Assembly (NCBI GenBank): GCA_964405405.1
Contig: CAYONT010000053.1
Span: 1-11,753 of the forward strand
From: CAMCYM01 sp964405405
GTDB lineage: Bacteria; Bacteroidota; Bacteroidia; Flavobacteriales_D; Sanyastnellaceae
DNA length: 11,753 nucleotides
Direction: 5' to 3'
Shown here piece by piece: positions 1 through 5,955 of the stretch (position 1 is the stretch's first letter; each line of letters opens with the position of its first letter). The translations under genes were made by a program, and so were the position numbers. Below the pieces are notes generated by a model. That model was not told where the DNA came from and ran no database searches. It saw nothing but the letters and a program-made list of their open reading frames with translations.

Positions 1-50
1 CGGTAGAGTTCACGTAAATTTCACTTGGAATTTTTGGTCAATCACAACCG

Positions 51-158
51 ATGGTCATGGTGGCAATGGTTCGCAAAGTGATGGGATGGGTCGATTCCCA
101 TCTGGCTTGGTTTCTGACCAATGGCAACAAGCGCCAGCGGATGCTGGACGAGTTCTGA
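51..158 (+). CDS. possible small protein, 35 aa, unknown function
   Basis: A short open frame starts at ATG 51 and ends at TGA 156-158. In-frame ATGs at 57 and 66 are alternative starts, and an in-frame stop at 15-17 rules out a longer reading. The peptide begins with repeated Met and Val, has a central aromatic stretch (GWVDSHLAWFLTNGN) and ends in a basic then acidic tail (KRQRMLDEF). I do not recognise it. Two points favour a real gene: TAAATTTC at 15-22 is one base from the Bacteroidota -7 consensus TAnnTTTG and lies 29 bases before the ATG, and the frame stops cleanly before the convergent dehydrogenase gene ends at 184. Against it are its length, no visible Shine-Dalgarno sequence and the chance of random open frames in GC-rich DNA. 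Confidence 0.3.
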   Translation: MVMVAMVRKVMGWVDSHLAWFLTNGNKRQRMLDEF

Positions 159-183
159 TTGCCTTCTGGATTCTGACTGGGTT

Positions 184-1650
184 TCAGCTTTTGGCCGGAC
201 CCTCCCCGACATAAACACACACGCTCTGAGGCTCTGAGAAGAACCGGAGCGATTCGATGCCCCCCTCTCGCCCGGAGCCGGAGTTTTTCACGCCACCGAA
301 GGGCATTCGGAGGTCCCTTTCCAACCAGCAATTGATCCAGGCGATGCCGGATTCGATGCCCGCAGCCATCCGGTGTGCCCTGCCCAGGTTTTCAGTCCAA
401 ATGGTGCACGCCAAGCCGTATTCCGTTGCGTTTGCCAAAGCCAAGGCTTCCGCCTCATCCCGAAAACGCTGCAAAGTGATGACCGGCCCGAAAATTTCCT
501 CCTGGTTGACCGCGCACTGGGGGTCCAGGCCTTCGATGATCGTGGGCGCGACAAAGTACCCTGACGCGCAACGTTCCCCTTCGGGAACCACGGCTTCACC
601 CCCGCACAAAATGGTACCGCCCAGCTGCCGGGCTTGTTCGATGTAGGAGAGGATTTTTGCTTGGTGGGCAGCTGAAGCCACTGCACCCATGCGGGTTTCG
701 GGCAGCGAGGGGTCGCCGATTTTCCAGGCGCGGGCCTTGGCGACAAGGGCGTCTCGAAACCGGTCGTACAACGCGTCCTCGATGAGGATGCGCGAAGCAC
801 AGAGGCAGATTTGCCCTTGGTTCGCAAAGGCAGATTGCAGGGTGGTCTGTAAGGCGCGTTCGAAATCACAATCGGCGAAGAGGATGCCCGGATTCTTGCC
901 ACCCAGTTCCAAGCAGATTTTCTTCTGGGTGCCGGCTACTGCACGGGCGATGTGGGTGCCGGTAGCCGTCCCGCCCGTGAAGGAAATGGCCTTGATCCGG
1001 GGATGTTGAACGATGGCTTCGCCTGCTTCGCCGCCCAATCCGTGCACGATGTTGAAGACCCCGGGAGGAAAACCGGCCTCAGTGATCCATTGGGAGAGCA
1101 GGTAGGCGGACGCGGGCGTGACTTCGGAGGGTTTGGCCACCACACAATTCCCCATGGCCAGCGCAGGAGCCAGTTTCCAAGTGAACAAGTAAAGCGGCAA
1201 ATTCCAAGGGGAGATGACCCCCACCACCCCGAGGGGCTTGCGGTGCACATAATGGATGTGGGTGGTGCCAGCGGTCACATGGCTCTCGGTGACGAAGTGC
1301 TGAACCGAAGTGGCAAAGAAGCGCAGGTTCTTTTCGGCGCGGGGGATGTCCACGTGACGGGCCACTTGCACCGGCTTCCCGTTGTCCCGGGATTCAGCGG
1401 CGACCAATTCGTCGAAGTGCCGGCGCACGGCATCGGCCAGCCGTAGGATGCAAGCGCTACGTTCATCCACATGAAGGGCGGACCAAGCGGGGAATGCAGC
1501 TTCTGCTGCCGCTACGGCTGCTGCCACATCTGCGGCATCCGAACGGGGAATGCGACCATAGGTCTTGCCAGTGGCTGGTTCGGTGTTGTCCAGCCAGCGC
1601 CCGCTGAGCGCGGGTTGATGTCGGTCGCCAATCCAGTTGAGGATGTCCAT
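184..1650 (-). CDS. NAD-dependent aldehyde dehydrogenase, 2-aminomuconate-semialdehyde (ALDH8A1-like) type
   Basis: A complete 488-residue soluble aldehyde dehydrogenase, the usual family length. Visible hallmarks are SPWN (Asn150, oxyanion hole), AKPSE (Lys173, NAD binding), LELGGKNP with general base Glu248, FANQGQICLC with catalytic Cys282, and EEIFGPV (Glu385, NAD ribose). The subfamily is suggested by ESRDNGKP near residue 86, NLRFFA near 108, and the C-terminal NCWLERDLRMPFGG block. These match the pattern I know from human ALDH8A1 and bacterial 2-aminomuconate or 2-hydroxymuconate semialdehyde dehydrogenases. The likely reaction is NAD-dependent oxidation of 2-aminomuconate 6-semialdehyde in the kynurenine route of tryptophan breakdown. 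The family assignment is firm and the exact substrate is inferred, since no other kynurenine-pathway gene lies in the window. It is monocistronic here, divergent from the tRNA gene. The ATG at 1648-1650 fits the family N-terminus and lacks a Shine-Dalgarno sequence. Confidence 0.9.
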   Translation of the reverse strand: MDILNWIGDRHQPALSGRWLDNTEPATGKTYGRIPRSDAADVAAAVAAAEAAFPAWSALHVDERSACILRLADAVRRHFDELVAAESRDNGKPVQVARHVDIPRAEKNLRFFATSVQHFVTESHVTAGTTHIHYVHRKPLGVVGVISPWNLPLYLFTWKLAPALAMGNCVVAKPSEVTPASAYLLSQWITEAGFPPGVFNIVHGLGGEAGEAIVQHPRIKAISFTGGTATGTHIARAVAGTQKKICLELGGKNPGILFADCDFERALQTTLQSAFANQGQICLCASRILIEDALYDRFRDALVAKARAWKIGDPSLPETRMGAVASAAHQAKILSYIEQARQLGGTILCGGEAVVPEGERCASGYFVAPTIIEGLDPQCAVNQEEIFGPVITLQRFRDEAEALALANATEYGLACTIWTENLGRAHRMAAGIESGIAWINCWLERDLRMPFGGVKNSGSGREGGIESLRFFSEPQSVCVYVGEGPAKS

Positions 1651-1666
1651 GGGGAGTGCCGTTGTG

Positions 1667-1696
1667 TTGTGGGATGGAAAACCTTTTGTATATTCG
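1667..1696 (+). promoter_or_regulatory. Bacteroidota-type promoter for tRNA-Gln
   Basis: TTG at 1667-1669 is followed by a 19-base spacer and TATATTCG at 1689-1696. This fits the Bacteroidota housekeeping promoter (TTG, about 19 bases, TAnnTTTG) with one mismatch in the -7 box. Transcription would start near 1703, giving a leader of about 30 bases before the mature tRNA at 1734. Assigned by sequence match only. Confidence 0.5.
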
Positions 1697-1720
1697 CGCT
1701 CGATTTTCCGCGAGGAAGCT

Positions 1721-1728
1721 CAAAGTTA
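1721..1728 (-). promoter_or_regulatory. -7 box for the aldehyde dehydrogenase gene
   Basis: Read on the minus strand this is TAACTTTG, a perfect match to the Bacteroidota -7 consensus TAnnTTTG. It lies about 70 bases upstream of the dehydrogenase ATG and predicts a leader of roughly 65 bases. No TTG is present at the expected -33 position, which would lie inside the tRNA gene, so the promoter may be weak or need an activator. Confidence 0.4.
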
Positions 1729-1733
1729 ATCAC

Positions 1734-1804
1734 TCCCCGATGGTGTAATGGTAACACACCGGATTTTGGTTCCGTTTTTCCAGGTTCGAGTCCTGGTCGG
1801 GGAA
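1734..1804 (+). tRNA. tRNA-Gln (anticodon TTG)
   Basis: All cloverleaf parts can be placed. The acceptor strands TCCCCGA (1734-1740) and TCGGGGA (1797-1803) pair fully. The D stem is GTGT/ACAC around AATGGTA. The anticodon loop TTTTGGT (1764-1770) has anticodon TTG at 1766-1768. The variable loop is TTTT. The T arm is CCAGG, TTCGAGT, CCTGG. The discriminator is A1804. The total is 71 bases, and CCA is not encoded (the next bases are CAG), so it is added enzymatically. One oddity is a C-T mismatch at the base of the anticodon stem (1759/1775). A promoter lies upstream and a terminator directly downstream, so it appears to be a single-gene transcript. Confidence 0.95.
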
Positions 1805-1809
1805 CAGAA

Positions 1810-1837
1810 ACCCTTCCGATTGCCGGAGGGGTTTTTT
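1810..1837 (+). terminator. rho-independent terminator after tRNA-Gln
   Basis: ACCCTTCCG (1810-1818) pairs with CGGAGGGGT (1824-1832), with one G-T wobble and a 5-base loop. The T run continues from the stem through 1837. The stem starts 6 bases after the tRNA ends. This separates tRNA transcription from the secreted-protein gene at 1928. Confidence 0.85.
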
Positions 1838-1877
1838 GTTGGCCATGGGTCGGTTGGCACATTTTGGGGAACGGAAC

Positions 1878-1908
1878 TTGGGTGGTGTCCATCTGTGGGC
1901 TAAATTCC
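1878..1908 (+). promoter_or_regulatory. possible promoter for the small secreted coiled-coil protein
   Basis: TTG at 1878-1880, a 20-base spacer and TAAATTCC at 1901-1908 resemble the Bacteroidota promoter, with two mismatches in the TTTG part of the -7 box. The start would be near 1915, only about 13 bases before the ATG at 1928. Some local promoter is expected because the tRNA terminator lies upstream. Confidence 0.3.
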
Positions 1909-1927
1909 TCGACAAAATCCTATCATC

Positions 1928-2449
1928 ATGCGCTCAAATTCTGTTTCAATGGGTTCTTTGTGGGGAGGTTTGTTTGTTGGTCTGCTGGCATGGGGCTCGG
2001 CTTTGCCTGGTTGGTCACAAACTGCGACCCCTCCCGGTGGGCTGCCCGCTTACAATCCCAACGTGGATGCGAATGCGGTGGTGGAGACCGTGGACCTCAT
2101 GGCATTGCTGGGGTTGTTCGGCTCGACCTTCACGTCGGATGGATCGTGCGGTGCAACGAGCGAGGCTTCGGGCGAGACCCTGGCTTCTCTGGAGGCTCGG
2201 TTGGAAGCGTTGGAGGCTCGGTGGGAAGCCTTGGGAGCGCAGTTGATGGAACTGGTGCAGTCCGCACACGCAAGCCCTTTTGTTTGGGATACAGAGTCGG
2301 GGGCATGGGTGGCCACCTCGCCCATCGAAATTCATTCGACCTTGGAGGTCGACAAGGTGCGTACCCAGCGCTTGGAGGCGGGCAGCGCCCGGGTGGGTGG
2401 GCTCACAGCGGGCAGTGCGACGACGGGGAGCGGTGCGGCCTCGGAGTGA
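1928..2449 (+). CDS. secreted protein with EF-hand-like module and coiled coil, unknown function
   Basis: A 173-residue exported protein. Residues 1-30 form a signal peptide (Arg2, a hydrophobic core around 9-27, likely cleavage after GWS at 30), so the mature protein would begin QTATPP. Residues 42-68 contain an acidic EF-hand/dockerin-like loop (D47, N49, E53, D56 followed by L57). Residues 84-111 form a leucine heptad coiled coil (LEARLEA, LEARWEA) and probably oligomerise. Residues 117-173 are Gly/Ala/Thr-rich (RLEAGSARVGGLTAGS) and may begin a beta-roll, but the protein stops there without a T9SS sorting domain. The first 75 residues align with the secreted protein at 4463-5641. The gene sits between the tRNA terminator and the convergent antiporter gene. 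I do not recognise a named family, and it may be a short or truncated relative of that longer protein. The ATG at 1928 is chosen because it starts a complete signal peptide. Confidence 0.75.
   Translation: MRSNSVSMGSLWGGLFVGLLAWGSALPGWSQTATPPGGLPAYNPNVDANAVVETVDLMALLGLFGSTFTSDGSCGATSEASGETLASLEARLEALEARWEALGAQLMELVQSAHASPFVWDTESGAWVATSPIEIHSTLEVDKVRTQRLEAGSARVGGLTAGSATTGSGAASE
2189..2230 (+). repeat. two tandem 21-bp units encoding coiled-coil heptads
   Basis: Units 2189-2209 and 2210-2230 differ at 3 of 21 bases and encode LEARLEA and LEARWEA. A more diverged third heptad (LGAQLME) follows. The unit equals one coiled-coil heptad, so copy changes would lengthen the coil without shifting frame. 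Confidence 0.75.
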
Positions 2450-2465
2450 GGCCCACGGCCTTCAC
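2446..2465. terminator. hairpin shared by two convergent stop codons
   Basis: GTGAGGCC (2446-2453) pairs with GGCCTTCAC (2457-2465) with one bulged base and a 3-base loop. The hairpin holds the TGA of the + strand gene (2447-2449) and the complement of the antiporter stop (2462-2464). There is no T run on either side, so it is at best a weak bidirectional terminator or a 3'-end stabiliser. Confidence 0.35.
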
Positions 2466-4453
2466 CCATTGAGGAGCCGGTGAAAACGATGAAGCGCGGC
2501 GGACTCGCCGTGCACATACAGCACATCCCCTTGCTGAAGAGTCTCATCTGGGGTGAGCGGAGCCAACCAGTTTCCTGAGCGCTGGATGGCCACGACTTGG
2601 ATGCCGTGTTCCTTTCTGAGTTGCGATTGGGCTAGGCTGCGGTGCAGGAGCGGCCCACTGTCTGCGTATACCCGGACACAAGCGATCGGAAAGGGAAGGA
2701 CCTCGTCGGTCTGTGGCTTGTGCGTGCTCCGGCGGCCGAAAGAAGTCATCTGGGTTGATTGCCAGAGCGCGTAATTGTCGGCGCGCACTTGGGAGGCAAA
2801 CTGATCGATGCGGTCCAAGGGAACCATGTAATGGCCCAAAACGCGAGAGAAGATCTCCACGGCTGTTTCGAACTCCTCTGGTACCACCTCGTCTGCTCCC
2901 AGTGCTATCAACTCCTGCATTTCCCTTACGTAGCGCGTTCGAACGATCACATAGACACTGGGTGCCAATTGTCGGATGTTGCGGATGATGGTACGCGTGG
3001 ATTCGGGCTGCGAGATGGCGATGACAACGGCCTGTGCCTTCTCGGGCTTCAGCCCCTGCAGGACTTGGATGTCCGTGCCATCTCCGAAGTGAATGGGGAG
3101 ACCCAGGGCCCGGTTTTTTTGGACCAAATCCGGGTCAGTCTCCAATACGGCGAACGGGATGGATTGCGCTCGGGCAGCTTGGGCGAGGTGGGTGCCGTTG
3201 AGCCCAAATCCAATGATGATGAGGTGGTTTTCCAAGCCGGATTCGGGGGTGGAGGAAGGGGTAGAATCTGGGTGCGTTTGGTTCCCAGTCTGAGGAAGCA
3301 ACCGCTGGGTGATGGACCCCGCCCGCAGGAACAGGACAGGGGTCAACATGAGCGATAGGATCGAAACCGCTAGGAACGTCTGGTGGGTTTCCGTTTGGAG
3401 CAAGCCGTGCACCATGCCCACTTGGGAAAGAACAAACGCGAATTCGCCCACTTGGAACAGTGCGAGCCCCGTGAGCCAGGCGGCAACCGGGGGATAGCGC
3501 AGGAGCCGCATGGCGAAAGCGGTGATGGCGGATTTGGCCAGCAGCACCCCAACGACGAGCAGCAGAATGGATCCGAGGTGTTCCCAGACGAAGGATACGT
3601 CCAGCATCATACCGATGGAAATGAAAAAGATGCTGGAGAACAGCTCGCGAAAGGGCAGGACCACGCTGGTGGCTTGGTGGCTGTACACCGAATCGGAGAT
3701 GACCAGTCCAGCGAGGAAGGCGCCGAGAGCCAGCGAGAGTCCCGCGGCTTCCGTCAACGCTGAGAAGGCCAAACAAACCAGCACCGTCCCGAGCAAGAAA
3801 AGTTCTTTGCTGTGTGTGCGGGCGATTCGGTGAAACATCCACGGCACCAGGAAGCGCCCGCCAAGGTAGGTCAGTGCGAGGGCGCCTGAGGACTTCAGAA
3901 GCAACCCGCTGAGCGCGGGCATCCAAGGCCCCCCGTCGCCTGCCAGGAAGGGCACAGCCAACATCATCGGTACGACAATCAGGTCCTGGAAGATGAGGAT
4001 GCCCAGGGCATTGCGTCCGTGGGTGGAGGTCATCTCGTTGCGGTCTTGCAACATCTTCAGCACAACGGCCGTGCTGGAAAGGGAAAACAAGCAACCCATG
4101 AACACCGCTTCTGGCCAGGAAAGACCCACAAGGGCCGAGATGCCCGCCGTAGCCAGCAAGGTCAATCCCACCTGCAGGGCTCCACCTAGGAAAACCGTTT
4201 TTCGGATTCTGACCAGTTGGGAAATGGACAGCTCCATGCCGATGACAAAGAGCAACAGCATCACCCCCAGTTCGGAAATGGGCGCGATGGCTGCTGTGCT
4301 GTGAAACCAGCCCAATCCGCCCGGTCCGATGCAGACGCCGGTGAGCAGGAATCCGAGGACCGTGGGCAATTTGAAGCGCTGCAAAACCAAGGCGATGCCG
4401 ACCCCTGCACCAAGCAGCAGCAACAAATCGGGCAACAAGGGAAGGTGGGGCAT
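2462..4453 (-). CDS. Kef-type monovalent cation/proton antiporter (CPA2) with RCK domains
   Basis: A 663-residue inner-membrane protein. Residues 5-380 hold about 12-13 hydrophobic helices of the Na+/H+ exchanger fold, including the FQD motif (Gln156, Asp157) of Kef-like CPA2 proteins and the FFISIGM segment at 276-282. Residues 391-408 are a Ser/Thr/Pro/Asn-rich linker. Residues 409-530 form a TrkA-N/RCK Rossmann domain with IIIGFGLNG (GxGxxG, Gly415-Gly420) and the acidic end of strand 2 (Glu438-Asp440). Residues 585-663 resemble a TrkA-C domain (RSLAQSQLRKEHGIQVVAI, then GDVLYVHG). The expected role is K+ or Na+ exchange for protons, gated by a nucleotide or thiol ligand on the RCK domain. 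No KefF/KefG-type quinone oxidoreductase partner is visible. The start lies 9 bases after the stop of the upstream beta-roll gene, so the two are probably cotranscribed. Ion and ligand cannot be read from the sequence. Confidence 0.92.
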   Translation of the reverse strand: MPHLPLLPDLLLLLGAGVGIALVLQRFKLPTVLGFLLTGVCIGPGGLGWFHSTAAIAPISELGVMLLLFVIGMELSISQLVRIRKTVFLGGALQVGLTLLATAGISALVGLSWPEAVFMGCLFSLSSTAVVLKMLQDRNEMTSTHGRNALGILIFQDLIVVPMMLAVPFLAGDGGPWMPALSGLLLKSSGALALTYLGGRFLVPWMFHRIARTHSKELFLLGTVLVCLAFSALTEAAGLSLALGAFLAGLVISDSVYSHQATSVVLPFRELFSSIFFISIGMMLDVSFVWEHLGSILLLVVGVLLAKSAITAFAMRLLRYPPVAAWLTGLALFQVGEFAFVLSQVGMVHGLLQTETHQTFLAVSILSLMLTPVLFLRAGSITQRLLPQTGNQTHPDSTPSSTPESGLENHLIIIGFGLNGTHLAQAARAQSIPFAVLETDPDLVQKNRALGLPIHFGDGTDIQVLQGLKPEKAQAVVIAISQPESTRTIIRNIRQLAPSVYVIVRTRYVREMQELIALGADEVVPEEFETAVEIFSRVLGHYMVPLDRIDQFASQVRADNYALWQSTQMTSFGRRSTHKPQTDEVLPFPIACVRVYADSGPLLHRSLAQSQLRKEHGIQVVAIQRSGNWLAPLTPDETLQQGDVLYVHGESAALHRFHRLLNG

Positions 4454-4462
4454 GCAGCGTCG

Positions 4463-5641
4463 TTACTCTCCCTGGAGGATGAGGATCTGCTGTTGAAGGG
4501 ATTCGACCTGGGCTTGTAGGCTGGCCACGGTGGACAACAGGGAATTGAGGGTGGCGGTCACGGCGACGCCGTTGGCGGTCAGTTCGCCGGCCAGGGTGGC
4601 CGAATTGTCCGTGGTGATGGTGAAGGCGTTTGCCCGCGCGTTGGTGGCGGTTCCATTGCCCACGGCGAATAGGAGTCCGGGAACCTGCAGGGTGTTGAAG
4701 CGCCCGACGACAAAGGCGTTGTCGCTGTCGGCCACGGTGCTTGTGCCGTTTGCCGTGGAGGAAAGGTGGGAGGCCAAGGTGCTGCGGCCGGTGGCGGAGC
4801 TGTAGAGGCCCGAGGCCACGGTTTGGTAGCCTTGGGCGTGGGAGGCGTAACCGGTGGCGTCGGTCTGGAACCCCTCGGCGTGGGCGGCCGTGGAAGTGGC
4901 CTCGGTGCCGTCGCCTTCTGCGTGTGCGCTTTGGCCGGAGGCGAGGGTCAGCCGGCCTTCGGCGTGGCTGTACTGACCGGAAGCGGTGGTGTTGAGTCCC
5001 TCGGCGTGCGCGGCCGTATTGCTGGCCGTGGTGTTGTTGCCTTCGGCATGGCTGTAGTTTCCGAGCGCATCGGTGTTGATGCCTTCCGCGTGCGCCCCGA
5101 TGCCGACGGCCAGCGTGGTCATCCCCTCCGCATGGGAGGCCGTGCCGCTCGCCGTGGTCCCCTCGCCTTCAGCACTCGAGCAAATGGCGCTGGCCGTGGA
5201 CAGCCGGTTCTGTGCATGGGAGTAGGGACCCGTCGCGCTGGTGTTCATCCCGGAGGCATGGGCGTACTCCCCGGTGGCCACCACGTTGAGCCCTTGGGCC
5301 AGGTTCGTGGTAACCCGCAGGGTGCCCTCCACCCAGCCCCAAGGGCTTTGCTCCGTCGCCAGCAGCGTGTCCCGGTAAGTCCCCAGCCCCAGTGCGGTCC
5401 GGGCATCGCCCGGCGTGGTGGCACCCGTGCCCCCGAATTCAATCGGAAGAACCCCCTCTGCGGTGAAGTTGACCCCGTAAAAGGGGAGGAACTCGAGCAA
5501 ATCAACGACCTCGATGACGCCGTTGTTGTCAAAGTCCGGGTTGTATGGGAGCGGGGGGTTGGCGGTTTGGCCTGAAACAGAAAAGGCCCCCAGAAGGCCA
5601 CCGGCCAAACCGAGGAGCGCGCGGGAGGAAAAAACTTGCAT
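4463..5641 (-). CDS. secreted phage-tail-fibre-like / YadA-head-like beta-roll protein
   Basis: A 392-residue exported protein. Residues 1-24 form a signal peptide (Arg7, hydrophobic 9-22, cleavage near VSG/Q), giving a mature start QTANPP. Residues 33-59 hold an EF-hand-like loop (D36, D38, N40, E44, D47). Residues 66-88 (PIEFGGTGATTPGDARTALG and following) match the GGTGATT-ARTxLGLG motif familiar from phage tail fibres. Residues 123-304 are thirteen 14-residue repeats with an SHAEG-like core. They are closed by FVVGRFN (310-316) and FAVGNGT (325-331), an ending typical of SHAEG-repeat fibre proteins. Residues 363-391 are a probable trimeric coiled coil (SLQAQVESLQQQ). The likely form is a trimeric surface or secreted fibre, by analogy with YadA heads and tail fibres. 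It lacks a T9SS sorting domain and a membrane anchor, so its final location is unclear. The start is fixed by the signal peptide and has no Shine-Dalgarno sequence. It lies directly upstream of the antiporter. Confidence 0.8.
   Translation of the reverse strand: MQVFSSRALLGLAGGLLGAFSVSGQTANPPLPYNPDFDNNGVIEVVDLLEFLPFYGVNFTAEGVLPIEFGGTGATTPGDARTALGLGTYRDTLLATEQSPWGWVEGTLRVTTNLAQGLNVVATGEYAHASGMNTSATGPYSHAQNRLSTASAICSSAEGEGTTASGTASHAEGMTTLAVGIGAHAEGINTDALGNYSHAEGNNTTASNTAAHAEGLNTTASGQYSHAEGRLTLASGQSAHAEGDGTEATSTAAHAEGFQTDATGYASHAQGYQTVASGLYSSATGRSTLASHLSSTANGTSTVADSDNAFVVGRFNTLQVPGLLFAVGNGTATNARANAFTITTDNSATLAGELTANGVAVTATLNSLLSTVASLQAQVESLQQQILILQGE
4730..5275 (-). repeat. thirteen tandem 42-bp units encoding 14-residue SHAEG repeats
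   Basis: Residues 123-304 of the beta-roll protein divide exactly into 13 units of 14 residues with no insertion or deletion. The pattern is roughly xGxxSHAEGxxTxA. The middle units (4-10) keep (S/A)HAEG. The first two have AHASG and SHAQN, and the last ones decay to SHAQG, SSATG and STANG. At DNA level the units are clearly diverged, so this is an old array under selection for length rather than a recent expansion. The 14-residue period is that of YadA-head-type left-handed beta-rolls. Confidence 0.85.
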
Positions 5642-5655
5642 GGTTACAAGTTACG

Positions 5656-5685
5656 AAAAAGGGGCGACCCGATGGGCCGCCCCTT
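5656..5685 (-). terminator. rho-independent terminator of the giant adhesin gene
   Basis: On the minus strand AAGGGGCGGCCC (5685-5674) pairs with GGGTCGCCCCTT (5670-5659) around a 3-base loop, with one G-T wobble. The T run extends to 5656. It lies 24 bases after the stop codon of the giant gene. It ends only 14 bases before the ATG of the beta-roll gene, so it could also act as a barrier in that gene's leader. Confidence 0.85.
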
Positions 5686-5709
5686 CTCGCACACCGTGCC
5701 GATGGTGGA

Positions 5710-5955
5710 TCAGTCGGACACGACGAACCGAATGATTTTCTGATCAAACTCGCTCAAGATTCTCATGTGGTACATGCCTTCGCGCAACCCGTTCAACGGC
5801 ACCGTCAGCGTTTGTACGGTGGCCGCTTGGACCTGACCTCGGAAGACGTGCTGTACGTGTTGACCCGACGGCATGTAGATGTCGACCAGCACCTCGGAGT
5901 TCTCGGCGCTGACGTAGGAAACTTCAGCCCGGTCAATGACAGGATTGGGCTTCAG
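5710..5955 (-). other. type IX secretion C-terminal sorting domain (type A)
   Basis: The last 80 or so residues of the giant protein begin with LKPNP and carry VDIYMPSGQ, GMYHMRI and the terminal KIIRFVVSD. This is the spacing and pattern of the Por secretion C-terminal sorting domain, which T9SS recognises at the outer membrane and removes during attachment. It is a strong taxonomic marker for Bacteroidota. It follows a flexible acidic linker. Confidence 0.9.

Noticed and set aside
78..150. Small inverted repeats (GATGGG/CCCATC and CCAGC/GCTGG) after the dehydrogenase gene as its terminator
   Set aside because: The stems are only 5-6 bp, one with a long loop, and neither is followed by a T run on the minus strand.
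1780..1804. tRNA-Gln 3' end as an attachment site for an integrated element
   Set aside because: I found no second copy of the tRNA 3' sequence in the window and no integrase. The downstream genes look like ordinary chromosomal ones.
1471..2472. A 333-codon + strand frame running through the dehydrogenase start, the tRNA and the secreted-protein gene
   Set aside because: It crosses a tRNA gene and its terminator and overlaps two better-supported genes in other frames.
4730..5275. The 42-bp periodic region as a CRISPR array
   Set aside because: The units are contiguous coding repeats with no spacers and lie in one open frame encoding a regular 14-residue protein repeat.
4766..5575. A 269-codon + strand open frame opposite the beta-roll gene
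   Set aside because: It has Gly- and Arg-rich low complexity with a period of 42 bases copied from the real repeats on the other strand, and no signal of its own.
5642..5655. TAACTTGT on the minus strand as a promoter for the beta-roll gene
   Set aside because: It matches the -7 box poorly, has no TTG at -33 and would place the transcription start at or inside the start codon.
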